This document shows, piece after piece, positions 23,541 to 31,810 of a stretch of 64,000 bases of DNA; position 1 is the stretch's first letter, and each line of letters starts with the position of its first letter. The translations under genes were made by a program, and so were the position numbers. Origin of the DNA: G963704535 sp963704535 (lineage in GTDB: Bacteria > Chloroflexota > Chloroflexia > Chloroflexales > Roseiflexaceae). The notes below the pieces were generated by a model. It was not told the origin of the DNA, searched no databases, and saw only the letters and a list, made by a program, of their open reading frames with translations. The stretch is from assembly GCA_963704535.1 (NCBI GenBank), contig OY969916.1, positions 930,001 to 994,000 of the forward strand. Direction: 5' to 3'.

Positions 23541-24860
23541 ATGTCCACAGATGCACAGCGGAACAATGGTCAACAGCCGCGAATGAACCGGCGCACCTTC
23601 CTACGCGCGGCGCTGGCGGCTACGGGAGCCGGGGTGTTGGCGGCCTGCGGGGGCGGCGGCCAGCCGGCGGCTGGCGGCACCGCCGCGCCGGGCCAGACCG
23701 GCACTGCGATCGAGCTGACCCAGTGGTACCATCAGTACGGCGAGGAGGGCACCCAGCAGGCAGCCCTGCGCTACGCCGAGGAATACAGCAAGGTCAAGCC
23801 GAATGTCAAAATCAATGTCGTCTGGAAGCCGGGCGACTACGGCCCGACGCTGAACGCCGCGATGCTGGGGTCCGATCCGCCCGACATCTACGAGCAGAGC
23901 GCGCTGACCCCCGATATGGTAAAGTCCGGCTGGGTCGTCCCACTCGACGATCTCTACGGCGACGCCAAGAGCGATTTCAGTGAGGCTGCGCTCTCGTCGC
24001 TGACCTATGACGGCAAGGTCTACGGTGTTAAAATGATCTTCGACACCGGCCTGATCTACTACCGGAAGAGTCTGCTCGATGCGGCCGGCGTCAAGCCGCC
24101 CACCACGCTGGACGAATTCGGCGCGGCGATCGACACGCTGACCGCTGGCCAGGTCAAGGGTGTATTCATGGGCAACGACGGCGGCGTCGGCCGGTTCAGA
24201 GACAATATCATCTGGTCGACGGGCCACGATTTTCTCAAGGACGGCAAGGTTGACTTCAACAACGCCGACACAGTGGCGGGTTTCACCAAAGCCCAGCAGT
24301 TCTTGAAGGATCACAGCGCGGGCATCCTGAGCGGTGCGCCCACCGACTGGTGGGACCCTTCGACCTTCACCGGCGGCCTATCGGCCATGCAGTGGACCGG
24401 GCTATGGGCGATGCCGGGGATCAAGAAGGCGATCGGCGACGACTTCGGCATCGTGCCATGGCCGCAGCCCGAGGCCGGCAAAGGCACGCCGGCAACCTTC
24501 GCGGGTGGATGGTCGCAGTTTGTGAATAGCAAGGCCAAGAACGTCGACGAGGCCAAGGCGTTCGTCAAATGGCTGTGGATCGAAAACAAGGAAGCCCAGA
24601 AGGACTGGTCGCTATCCTACGGCTTCCATGTGCCGCCACGTAAAAGTGCGGCGGCCGAAGCCGAGCCGCTCAAGAGCGGGCCGGCTAAGGAAGCGGTTGA
24701 CATTCTCGGCAAGTATGGCATCCCACCCAATCCCCTATGGACCAGCGCGATGAACACCGCACTCAGCGATGCCGTCAACAACATTCTCAAGAACGGCGCC
24801 GATCCCAAGACCGAACTGGACGCTGCCCAGGCCAAGGTTGAGGCCGAGTTGGGCAAATAA
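23541..24860 (+). CDS. Sugar ABC transporter substrate-binding lipoprotein
   Basis: A 439-residue cluster-1 solute-binding protein. The N-terminus has a Tat-like NRRTFLRAAL motif, then a hydrophobic core and a lipobox LAAC, so it is exported and lipid-anchored. The fold signatures are ELTQWYHQYGEEGTQQAALRYAEEYSKVKP, VYGVKMIFDTGLIYYRKSLLDAAGV and AFVKWLWIENKEAQ. It should capture an oligosaccharide for the permeases at 25.3-27.2 kb. An inverted repeat and a decayed transposon-like element now separate it from them. Confidence 0.93.
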   Translation: MSTDAQRNNGQQPRMNRRTFLRAALAATGAGVLAACGGGGQPAAGGTAAPGQTGTAIELTQWYHQYGEEGTQQAALRYAEEYSKVKPNVKINVVWKPGDYGPTLNAAMLGSDPPDIYEQSALTPDMVKSGWVVPLDDLYGDAKSDFSEAALSSLTYDGKVYGVKMIFDTGLIYYRKSLLDAAGVKPPTTLDEFGAAIDTLTAGQVKGVFMGNDGGVGRFRDNIIWSTGHDFLKDGKVDFNNADTVAGFTKAQQFLKDHSAGILSGAPTDWWDPSTFTGGLSAMQWTGLWAMPGIKKAIGDDFGIVPWPQPEAGKGTPATFAGGWSQFVNSKAKNVDEAKAFVKWLWIENKEAQKDWSLSYGFHVPPRKSAAAEAEPLKSGPAKEAVDILGKYGIPPNPLWTSAMNTALSDAVNNILKNGADPKTELDAAQAKVEAELGK

Positions 24861-24868
24861 AGCGGGAA

Positions 24869-24930
24869 GGTATCGTGGATTTTCGCCCCGGCCGGGCGAA
24901 AATCCACGATAAAAGGAAGAAAAAGTACCA
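24869..24930 (+). repeat. Hairpin repeat type C, copy 1
   Basis: A perfect 18-bp stem (TATCGTGGATTTTCGCCC) with a five-base loop, followed by AAAAGGAAGAAAAAG. It begins 10 bp after the binding-protein stop. A relative in the opposite orientation lies at 54355-54416. The lack of a T run argues against a simple terminator. Confidence 0.7.
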
Positions 24931-24939
24931 TATCGGTGC

Positions 24940-25345
24940 GCGCCGACAGCGCCAGGGAGGAGCCGTCAACTGCCCAGGGCTAAAGCTTCTGGGCTTGTCC
25001 CTGGCGCTACCAGCCCGACCCTTCGACAGGCTCAGGATTTAAGCTGGCATCCGAGACCATAGGCCGATTGACTGCGGCCCTGCTGCTTCACACGGAGCTA
25101 CGGCAGCGATGGACGCACCAACCTTGAACCTTTTACCGAGCGGAGGATTACCCGCTCGAACCTCCAAGGCTCAGTTGTGAACGTGCAAACCGTTATCTCT
25201 ACGGCGTCCGGTAGAGTGCCTTATCGCACATCTGTGTTGATTGTATCACAACAGCCCGCCTGGTGCAACCTGATGCGCTAAAGCGGGCGAAAGCTTGGCG
25301 CTCCTCCCGCCCGTAAACGGTGGGGTTTCCGCGCCTAAAGGCAAG
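24940..25345 (+). mobile_element. Decayed IS200/IS605-like (or tnpB-type) element without ORF
   Basis: This gene-free 400-bp stretch has imperfect hairpins with TAAA-type loops followed by a G-run and TTG or TTTC. Examples are GCCCAGGGCTAAAGCTTCTGGGC then TTG near 24973, and CCCGCCCGTAAACGGTGGGG then TTTC near 25306. Such subterminal hairpins are what IS200/IS605 transposases recognise. The central part (GCGGAGGATTACCCGCTCGAACC) also resembles non-coding parts of such elements. No transposase or TnpB frame remains. The call rests on motif style, not on a database match. Confidence 0.5.
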
Positions 25346-25350
25346 CATCT

Positions 25351-26313
25351 ATGAGTATCCAATCTGTCCCGTCCACCGCAGCGCGGGCGACCAGCGGAAG
25401 CCTGCGCCGGCGCCGGCAATCCACGCTGGCCTTCTGGGCCTTCGTCGGCCCGCTGTTTCTCGGCCTGATCGTGTTCACCTACATCCCGATCATCTGGGGT
25501 CTTATCCTGAGCTTCTTCGAGGCCCGTGGCACCGTGACACCGACCGAGTTCGTCGGCTTACAGAACTACATCACGATGATCCGGGATTCAGCCTTCCGCC
25601 AGTCGCTGCTCACGTTTGCGCTGTTCGCGTTCTTCATTGTGCCGACCACGGTGGCGATCTCACTTGGGCTGGCGCTGCTGGTCAACAGCGTGGCGCGCGG
25701 GCAGGCGTTCTTTCGCTCGGTCTTCTTCATCCCTACCGCCTGCTCCTATGTAGTCGCCTCGCTGGTCTGGAAGCTGAATATCTTCAATGGCCTGCCGTTT
25801 GGCGTTGCCAACCAGATCCTCAACTTCTTCGGCATGGACTCGGTCGTGTGGGTCGGGCCACCGCAGCCGCCACTGTACTGGATTCCGCTGGTGACGGTGC
25901 GCCTATGGCTCCAGGTAGGGTTCTACATGATCCTGTTCCTGGCCGGCTTGCAGCAGATCCCCCGCTCGCTGTACGAGGCGGCGTTCGTCGACGGCGCGCG
26001 CCGCGGCTGGACGACCTTTCGCCATATCACCTTCCCGCTGCTACGCAATACCACCATCGCCATTGTGCTGCTGAACTTGATCGCCGCTTTCCAGGCGTTC
26101 GACGAGTTCTACAATATTCTCGCCGGCGGGGGATCGGCATCCAGTAATATCAATTTGGCCCGCCCACCGCTAGTCTATCTCTACAGCGTGTCGATCGCGG
26201 ATCAGGATTTCGGTCGCGGCTCGGCCGGCGCGTTCATTCTGGCGGCGCTCATTATTGTCATCACCATCATTCAGGGCCGGCTGGCTGGGTTCGGCCAGGG
26301 CGACCGCGCGTGA
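25351..26313 (+). CDS. Sugar ABC transporter permease (MalF/LacF type)
   Basis: A 320-residue integral membrane protein with about six TM helices. The EAA loop is clear: LYEAAFVDGARRGWTTFRHITFPLLRNTT (about 205-235), the site that contacts the ATPase. No ATPase gene is in the window, so a shared MsmK-type ATPase is likely encoded elsewhere. The region just before the ATG is the end of the transposon-like remnant, whose CTAAAGGCAAG supplies the weak ribosome binding site. Confidence 0.92.
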   Translation: MSIQSVPSTAARATSGSLRRRRQSTLAFWAFVGPLFLGLIVFTYIPIIWGLILSFFEARGTVTPTEFVGLQNYITMIRDSAFRQSLLTFALFAFFIVPTTVAISLGLALLVNSVARGQAFFRSVFFIPTACSYVVASLVWKLNIFNGLPFGVANQILNFFGMDSVVWVGPPQPPLYWIPLVTVRLWLQVGFYMILFLAGLQQIPRSLYEAAFVDGARRGWTTFRHITFPLLRNTTIAIVLLNLIAAFQAFDEFYNILAGGGSASSNINLARPPLVYLYSVSIADQDFGRGSAGAFILAALIIVITIIQGRLAGFGQGDRA

Positions 26314-26375
26314 CGCGAACGCTATTGGATGCAGGCGTCCGATTGACCTTTGAATAGAGCCGAAAGAGGTGCGTT

Positions 26376-27257
26376 ATGTCTATCGCCACGCCCGGCCTTG
26401 AATCGCGACCGCTCAAACCTGCCACCAGATCACCCCTCAAGATCGGCACCGTGCTCAACTATGCGGCGCTGATTATCCTGTCGGTGGTGTTTCTGTTGCC
26501 CTTCTATCTCATTTTTCGCAACGCGCTGCTGACCCAGCCGCAGATCCTGTCCTTCGACTGGGTCTGGCTGCCGATCCCCCCGCACTTCGAGAATGTGCAG
26601 GCGATCTTCGACGACCCGCTCGCGCCCATGGCGATCGGCCTACGCAACTCGGCAGCCGTCGCCATCGTTCAGACGGTCGGGCAGATCTTCATTGCGTCGC
26701 TGGCCGGTTATGGCCTGGCGCGCATCCCTTACCGCCATGCCAACTTGGTCTTTTACGCCATGCTGCTGACCTTGATGATCCCCGGCGCTGTAACGTTTGT
26801 GCCGCTGTTCGTGCTCGTGTCATGGCTTGGCTGGGTGAACACGATCCAGGGCCTGGTCGTGCCGTTCTTGTTCAGCACCTTCGCGGCGTTCCTGTTCCGG
26901 CAGTTCTACCTGGAATTTCCGAAGGACCTCGAAGAGGCGGGGCGGGTTGACGGGCTGAGTTATTGGGGCATCTACCGATATATCTTGCTGCCGAACTCGC
27001 TCGGTATTATGATGTCCCTGGGTATGATCACGTTCATCCATAGTTGGAATGCATTCCTCTGGCCGCTGATTATCGGCCAGACATCGGATTGGTGGACCGT
27101 CCAAGTGGTACTCTCGACCTACCTGACCGCGCAGACGATCAACCTGCCAGCGCTGTTTATGGGCGCGGCGATTGCGGTGCTGCCACTGGTGGCGCTATTT
27201 ATTTTCGCACAGCGCTATATTGTGGAAGGTGTCGCGACCAGCGGTATCAAGGGGTGA
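26376..27257 (+). CDS. Sugar ABC transporter permease (MalG type)
   Basis: A 293-residue membrane protein with six predicted TM helices and the EAA motif LEEAGRVDGLSYWGIYRYILLPNS (about 187-210). It pairs with the preceding permease, from which it is separated by 62 bp. GAAAGAGG lies before the ATG. Confidence 0.92.
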   Translation: MSIATPGLESRPLKPATRSPLKIGTVLNYAALIILSVVFLLPFYLIFRNALLTQPQILSFDWVWLPIPPHFENVQAIFDDPLAPMAIGLRNSAAVAIVQTVGQIFIASLAGYGLARIPYRHANLVFYAMLLTLMIPGAVTFVPLFVLVSWLGWVNTIQGLVVPFLFSTFAAFLFRQFYLEFPKDLEEAGRVDGLSYWGIYRYILLPNSLGIMMSLGMITFIHSWNAFLWPLIIGQTSDWWTVQVVLSTYLTAQTINLPALFMGAAIAVLPLVALFIFAQRYIVEGVATSGIKG

Positions 27258-27290
27258 ACGATCGGATCTCACTGGAAACGCGGCTGTGCG

Positions 27291-27563
27291 GTGCTCGTCG
27301 CGACATGCTTGCTGATCGCAACCATTGCATGTTCGCTTGGCGCCGTCGGCGTGTGGCGGGGGGCGCTCTCGCCACCCTGGTTTGACCGATCCTTTGGGGC
27401 GCTGCATATGGTTGGGTACAGTACCTGGAACGCGGCCTGCCCACCGTACGTCGGATGCGCCCCGACGCGGCACGAATTGTACGTGGTCTGGTTGATGTGG
27501 GAGCCTACCGGGCAACCAGACCCGTTTCGCCTCTTCAGCCTGCTGATCGCCCACGACCTGTGA
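27291..27563 (+). CDS. Possible small exported protein in the uronide operon
   Basis: A 90-residue frame with a GTG start lies between the MalG-type permease and DUF2264. It begins with a signal-like hydrophobic segment (MLVATCLLIATIACSLGAVGVW) and has four Cys later (AACPPYVGCAP plus two early). It has no convincing Shine-Dalgarno and I do not recognise it. It fills the only gap in a tightly packed operon and runs on the same strand, which is the main support. Confidence 0.4.
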   Translation: MLVATCLLIATIACSLGAVGVWRGALSPPWFDRSFGALHMVGYSTWNAACPPYVGCAPTRHELYVVWLMWEPTGQPDPFRLFSLLIAHDL

Positions 27564-27578
27564 AAGCAACGATAGCGG

Positions 27579-29396
27579 ATGTTCAACCCACTTGCCGAGA
27601 ATGATCTGCGCACCCGCGCCGACCTGCAAGCGGCCGTGCGCGCCCTGTTCGCGCCGCTGAAGTCCCACTTCAGCCCCGGCGCGGCGCGCGTGCGCCTTGG
27701 CAACACCGGCGCGCTCTACGACGACCACGCCGCCGCGCTGGAGGGTTTCGCGCGGCCGCTGTGGGGGCTGGTGCCGCTGGCCGCCGGCGGCGGTGAGTTC
27801 GCTGATTGGGAGCTGTACCGGCGCGGTCTCGCCAATGGAAGCGACCCGCAGCACGACGAGTACTGGGGCCAGCCGGAGGAACGCAACCAGCGACTGGTCG
27901 AGATGGGGGCGATCGGGCTGGCGATCGCGCTGATACCCGAGCATGTCTGGGAGCCGCTCCAACCGCAGGCGCGCGGCAACCTGGCTCGCTGGCTCGGCAC
28001 GATCAACCGGGTTGGGCTCGTCGACAGCAACTGGCTGTTCTTTCGGGTGCTGGTGAACCTGGGGCTGGCGCATGTCGGCGCCGAGCACGACGAGAGGGCC
28101 AGGCGCGCGGCGCTCGACCGGCTGGAGCAGTTCTACCTGGGCGACGGCTGGTACGCGGATGGCATGACCGCGCAGCGCGACTATTACATCCCGTTCGCCT
28201 TCCACTACTACGGCCTGATCTACGCCAAATTGGCTGGTGATCGCGACCCCGAGCGGGCGCAACGTTTCCGCGAGCGCGCGGCCCAGTTCGCGCAGGACTT
28301 CATCCATTGGTTCGCTGCCGACGGCGCGGCGCTGCCGTTCGGCCGCAGCCTGGCCTACCGCTTCGCGCAGGGCGCCTTCTGGGGCGCGCTAGCCTTCGCG
28401 GATGTCGAGGCGCTGCCGTGGGGCGTGATCAAAGGGCTGGCGCTGCGCCACCTGCGCTGGTGGAGCCGCCGGCCGATCTTTGAGCCCGACGGCAGATTGT
28501 CGCTCGGCTACGCCTACCCGAACCTGAACATGGCCGAGCAGTACAACTCGCCCGGCTCGCCCTACTGGGCGCTGAAGTTCTTCCTGCTGCTGGCGCTGCC
28601 CGAGTCGCACCCGTTCTGGCAGGCCGAAGAGGCGCCACTGCCGGATCTGCCGCCGATACACCATCAGCCGCACGCCTACATGATATTCTGCCGTGACCGC
28701 GCGAGCCGTCACGTCGTCGCGCTCGCCGGCGGCCAGCACGAGCCGTGGATCAGGCACGCCGGGGAGAAGTACGCCAAGTTCGTCTACTCGACCGCGTTCG
28801 GCTTCAGCGTGCCGCTTGGGCGGCGCGGGCTGACCCAGGCCGCAGCCGACAGCATGCTGGCGTTGAGCGACGACGACGAGTGTTACCGCGTGCGCGAGCG
28901 GCCGATCGAGGCTGGGTATGAGCACGGCGCGCTGCGTTCGCGCTGGCGACCGCTCCCCGGCGTGGAGGTCGAGACCTGGCTGATTCCCAGCCCGCCCTGG
29001 CACCTGCGGGTCCACCATCTACGCACCGACCGACCGCTCTGGAGTGCGGAGGGCGGCTTCGCGCTCGACCGCAGCGGCGATGATCCGCTGGCCCGCGCCG
29101 GTGTTGAGCAAGCGGGCGAAGGTGTGGCGCTGGCGCGCTACCCGGCCGGCGGAAGTGGCCTGCGCGACCTGCTGGGCCGGCGCGATGGCCGCGTGCTGCG
29201 CGTGGACCCGAACACGAACTTGCTTGCGCCGCGCACCGTCCTGCCCACGCTGCTTGGCCGGCACGCGCCCGGTGAGCACTGGTTAGCCTGCGCGGTGCTG
29301 GCCGAGCCGGATGTTGATGACTGGCAGAAGTCCTGGGAGCAGCCGCCAGAACTGCCGGCCTGGCTCAACAAGCAATGTTATGCCGACCACACGTGA
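27579..29396 (+). CDS. DUF2264 domain protein
   Basis: A 605-residue cytosolic protein. The N-terminal half (about 1-360) is the DUF2264 (alpha/alpha)n domain, with NPLAENDLRTRADLQAAVRALFAPLKSHFS, YDDHAAALEGFARPLWGLVPLAAGG, GDGWYADGMTAQRDYYIPFAFHYYGLIYA and MAEQYNSPGSPYWALKFFL. The C-terminal half is beta-rich, as in polysaccharide lyases. The family often sits next to GH88 and heparinase genes, as here. The enzyme activity is not established to my knowledge. It overlaps the next gene by 17 bp. Confidence 0.9.
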   Translation: MFNPLAENDLRTRADLQAAVRALFAPLKSHFSPGAARVRLGNTGALYDDHAAALEGFARPLWGLVPLAAGGGEFADWELYRRGLANGSDPQHDEYWGQPEERNQRLVEMGAIGLAIALIPEHVWEPLQPQARGNLARWLGTINRVGLVDSNWLFFRVLVNLGLAHVGAEHDERARRAALDRLEQFYLGDGWYADGMTAQRDYYIPFAFHYYGLIYAKLAGDRDPERAQRFRERAAQFAQDFIHWFAADGAALPFGRSLAYRFAQGAFWGALAFADVEALPWGVIKGLALRHLRWWSRRPIFEPDGRLSLGYAYPNLNMAEQYNSPGSPYWALKFFLLLALPESHPFWQAEEAPLPDLPPIHHQPHAYMIFCRDRASRHVVALAGGQHEPWIRHAGEKYAKFVYSTAFGFSVPLGRRGLTQAAADSMLALSDDDECYRVRERPIEAGYEHGALRSRWRPLPGVEVETWLIPSPPWHLRVHHLRTDRPLWSAEGGFALDRSGDDPLARAGVEQAGEGVALARYPAGGSGLRDLLGRRDGRVLRVDPNTNLLAPRTVLPTLLGRHAPGEHWLACAVLAEPDVDDWQKSWEQPPELPAWLNKQCYADHT

Positions 29397-31233
29397 CAAT
29401 TGCCTGCCCAGCTTCCGCGCCATCCGCGACGCGGTGATGGCTGCACCGCCGCGCCTGCCCGGCTTTCCGGTTCAAGCGCTGCGCGATCCGGACCAACTTC
29501 ACGCGCTCCGTGCGGCGCCGCACCTCCAGCCGTTCCTGGCCGATATGCGCGCCGAGGCGGCACGGGCGCGGTCAACGCCGCTCGCGCCGCTGCCGTTCAG
29601 CCTGTTTCATCTATTTGAAACCAGCGGCGACCGTCTGACCTACGAACGACCATACTTCGACCGTCGCCGCCGGCTGCTGGGCCTGGCGCTCGCGGCAGTG
29701 ATCGACGAAGCCGACGACAATCTCCCCGCGCTGGCCGACGTGATCTGGGAGCTGTGCAATGAGTACACCTGGTCGCTGCCCGCGCACCTGCCAGCCGGCG
29801 TAGCTATGGCGCATCGCGTACCACCGGAGCAGGTTGTCGACCTGTTCGCAGCGCATACGGCGCATGCCCTCGCGGAAGCAGTAGCCCTACTTGGCGAGCG
29901 GCTCGACCCCTGGTTGCAGTACCGTGTTCGCACCGAGGTAGAGCGGCGGATCTTTCAGCCGTTATTCCACGATCCGCGCCACTTCGAATGGGAGGCCGCG
30001 CGCACGAATTGGGCCGCGGTCTGCGCCGGTTGCGCCGGTATGGCGGCGCTGGTGCTGGAAGACGACCGCGAGCGCCTGGCCGGCATGATCGATCGGGTGG
30101 TAGGCGCGCTGGAATGCTTTCTGGAGGGCTTTGGCGACGACGGCGGCTGCCCGGAAGGCATTGGCTACTGGGAGTATGGGTTCGGGTTCTACACCTATTT
30201 TGCCGATATGCTCCGCGCGTTCACGGGTGGCAGGCTGGATCTGCTCCAGGCCGAGCGGGTTCGGCGCATCGTGGCCTTTCCGCAGGTGGTTGACCTTGGG
30301 AATGGCGCCTTTATCAACTACTCCGATGCGGCTGAGCATGCTGCGATCCATCCAGGGCTTGGCTCGCACCTTGGAGCTTGCTTCCAGCAACCAATACCGG
30401 GTCTAAGCGCGCCCGGCTTCCACAGCGATCACGCCTACCGTTGGGGCCACGTCACGCGCGATCTGCTGTGGACGGATGCGGCGTCGCTGCACGCCACCAT
30501 CGCCGACGGCTCGTTCTACCTACCGGATCTGGCCTGGGTCGTCGATCGGCGCATCCTCGACGGCGCGACCATCGCGTTCTCGGCCAAGGGCGGGCGGAAC
30601 GACGAGCCGCATAACCACAATGACCTGGGCCATTTCATCCTGCACCTGGGTGGCGAGAGCCTGCTGGCCGACCTGGGCGCCGGCGTGTACACCCGCCAAT
30701 ACTTCGGCGCACAGCGCTACGACGCGCTGCACACCGGCTCGCAGGGGCACTCGGTGCCGCTGATCGGCGGCCAGGCGCAGCGCGCCGGCCAGGCATACGC
30801 TGCCACGGTGCTGGGCTACGAGCGCCGGTCGGATGGCGTCGAGTTCGCCCTGGATCTGACGCGCGCCTACGCCGATGCCGGCCTGGAAGCGTTTGTTCGC
30901 TCGTTTGCCTGGTCGGTCGATTCGGCGTCCCGCTCCGCTACGCTGCGGCTCACCGACAGCTTCAGGTTCGCCGCGCCGCCTGGCGCGCTGGAAGAACGTT
31001 TCGTCAGCCTGCGCCCGCCGAGCCTAGAAGCGGGCACCGCGACCTGGAGCGGCGAGCGCGGCACGATAAGCATGCGCTTCGACCGCGATCAGTTCGAGCC
31101 GCTGGTCGAGCCCATCACGACGCAGATGCACCAGGGCGAGCCGCTCACTGTGTACCGGCTGCGGCTGCTTGCCCTGGAGGGCACAATAAATCGGGAAGAT
31201 GTTTTTGTGTTTGTGTGCTGCCTGTTGGCGTAA
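29380..31233 (+). CDS. Heparinase II/III family polysaccharide lyase-like protein
   Basis: A 617-residue protein. The N-terminal (alpha/alpha) toroid carries GDDGGCPEGIGYWEYGFGFYTYFADML, which includes the catalytic Tyr/His region of heparinase II-like enzymes. A beta-sandwich starts near residue 400 with KGGRNDEPHNHNDLGHFILHLGGESLLADLGAGVYT, which holds the conserved metal-site NHND. No signal peptide is seen, so a role as intracellular oligo-uronide lyase is likely. The ATG at 29380 lies inside the end of DUF2264, implying coupling. Last gene of the locus. Confidence 0.92.
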   Translation: MPTTRDNCLPSFRAIRDAVMAAPPRLPGFPVQALRDPDQLHALRAAPHLQPFLADMRAEAARARSTPLAPLPFSLFHLFETSGDRLTYERPYFDRRRRLLGLALAAVIDEADDNLPALADVIWELCNEYTWSLPAHLPAGVAMAHRVPPEQVVDLFAAHTAHALAEAVALLGERLDPWLQYRVRTEVERRIFQPLFHDPRHFEWEAARTNWAAVCAGCAGMAALVLEDDRERLAGMIDRVVGALECFLEGFGDDGGCPEGIGYWEYGFGFYTYFADMLRAFTGGRLDLLQAERVRRIVAFPQVVDLGNGAFINYSDAAEHAAIHPGLGSHLGACFQQPIPGLSAPGFHSDHAYRWGHVTRDLLWTDAASLHATIADGSFYLPDLAWVVDRRILDGATIAFSAKGGRNDEPHNHNDLGHFILHLGGESLLADLGAGVYTRQYFGAQRYDALHTGSQGHSVPLIGGQAQRAGQAYAATVLGYERRSDGVEFALDLTRAYADAGLEAFVRSFAWSVDSASRSATLRLTDSFRFAAPPGALEERFVSLRPPSLEAGTATWSGERGTISMRFDRDQFEPLVEPITTQMHQGEPLTVYRLRLLALEGTINREDVFVFVCCLLA

Positions 31234-31250
31234 ACACAAGCCAGGCCCTT

Positions 31251-31327
31251 ACAGACTGTCTGAAGTGGAGAAGAGGGGGAGTTTGAGGGGCAGCCCCCTC
31301 AAACTCCCCCTTTTCTGACAGCCTCTT
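31251..31327. repeat. MITE-A, internally shortened
   Basis: Ends ACAGACTGTCTGAAG and CTTTTCTGACAGCCTCT enclose GAGTTTGAGGGGCAGCCCCCTC. It starts 18 bp past the heparinase stop. The rest of the 31328-31810 gap holds no gene I can support. Confidence 0.85.
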
Positions 31328-31810
31328 ACTGGTAAGAGGAGCAGATCGCCGTTTAGCATCGATATCGCCTCTTCTTGAAACGATCGACAGGTGCGTAATC
31401 GTCTGGGTACATCTTTCGTACCCATTCACAAGAACCGAATCTTGTGATACGATGGCACGTAAGAACCCCACATTTTTGTCGAACATACCCTGTGTGCCGG
31501 CTTCGACCGCGTCGCCGATACTTTGGCGCGATCATATCGCGGACATCTTCGCTGTGGCGTTGGCCGGTAATTGATCGCGACATGCGGGCGAACTGATCGG
31601 TTACTCATCCAGGAAGCGCTCTATACTCCTCACATCGACATCGCGGTTCATCGTCCTGTTTCACACGCTCAAGGCCGGCGACTGATGCCGGCGAGCAGAT
31701 CATCAGCGACTCCTGCACAACGCCTCAGAACGGTAACATCGTCGCCTTCGGCAGGGGTGCCAATACCGTCGGTGGAATCCTTTCGGATGCGCTTCTTAAA
31801 GGAGTTGCAC

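Noticed and set aside
31328..31810. Small minus-strand frames upstream of the beta-helix gene
   Set aside because: No SD, no conserved features, and mutually overlapping in several frames.
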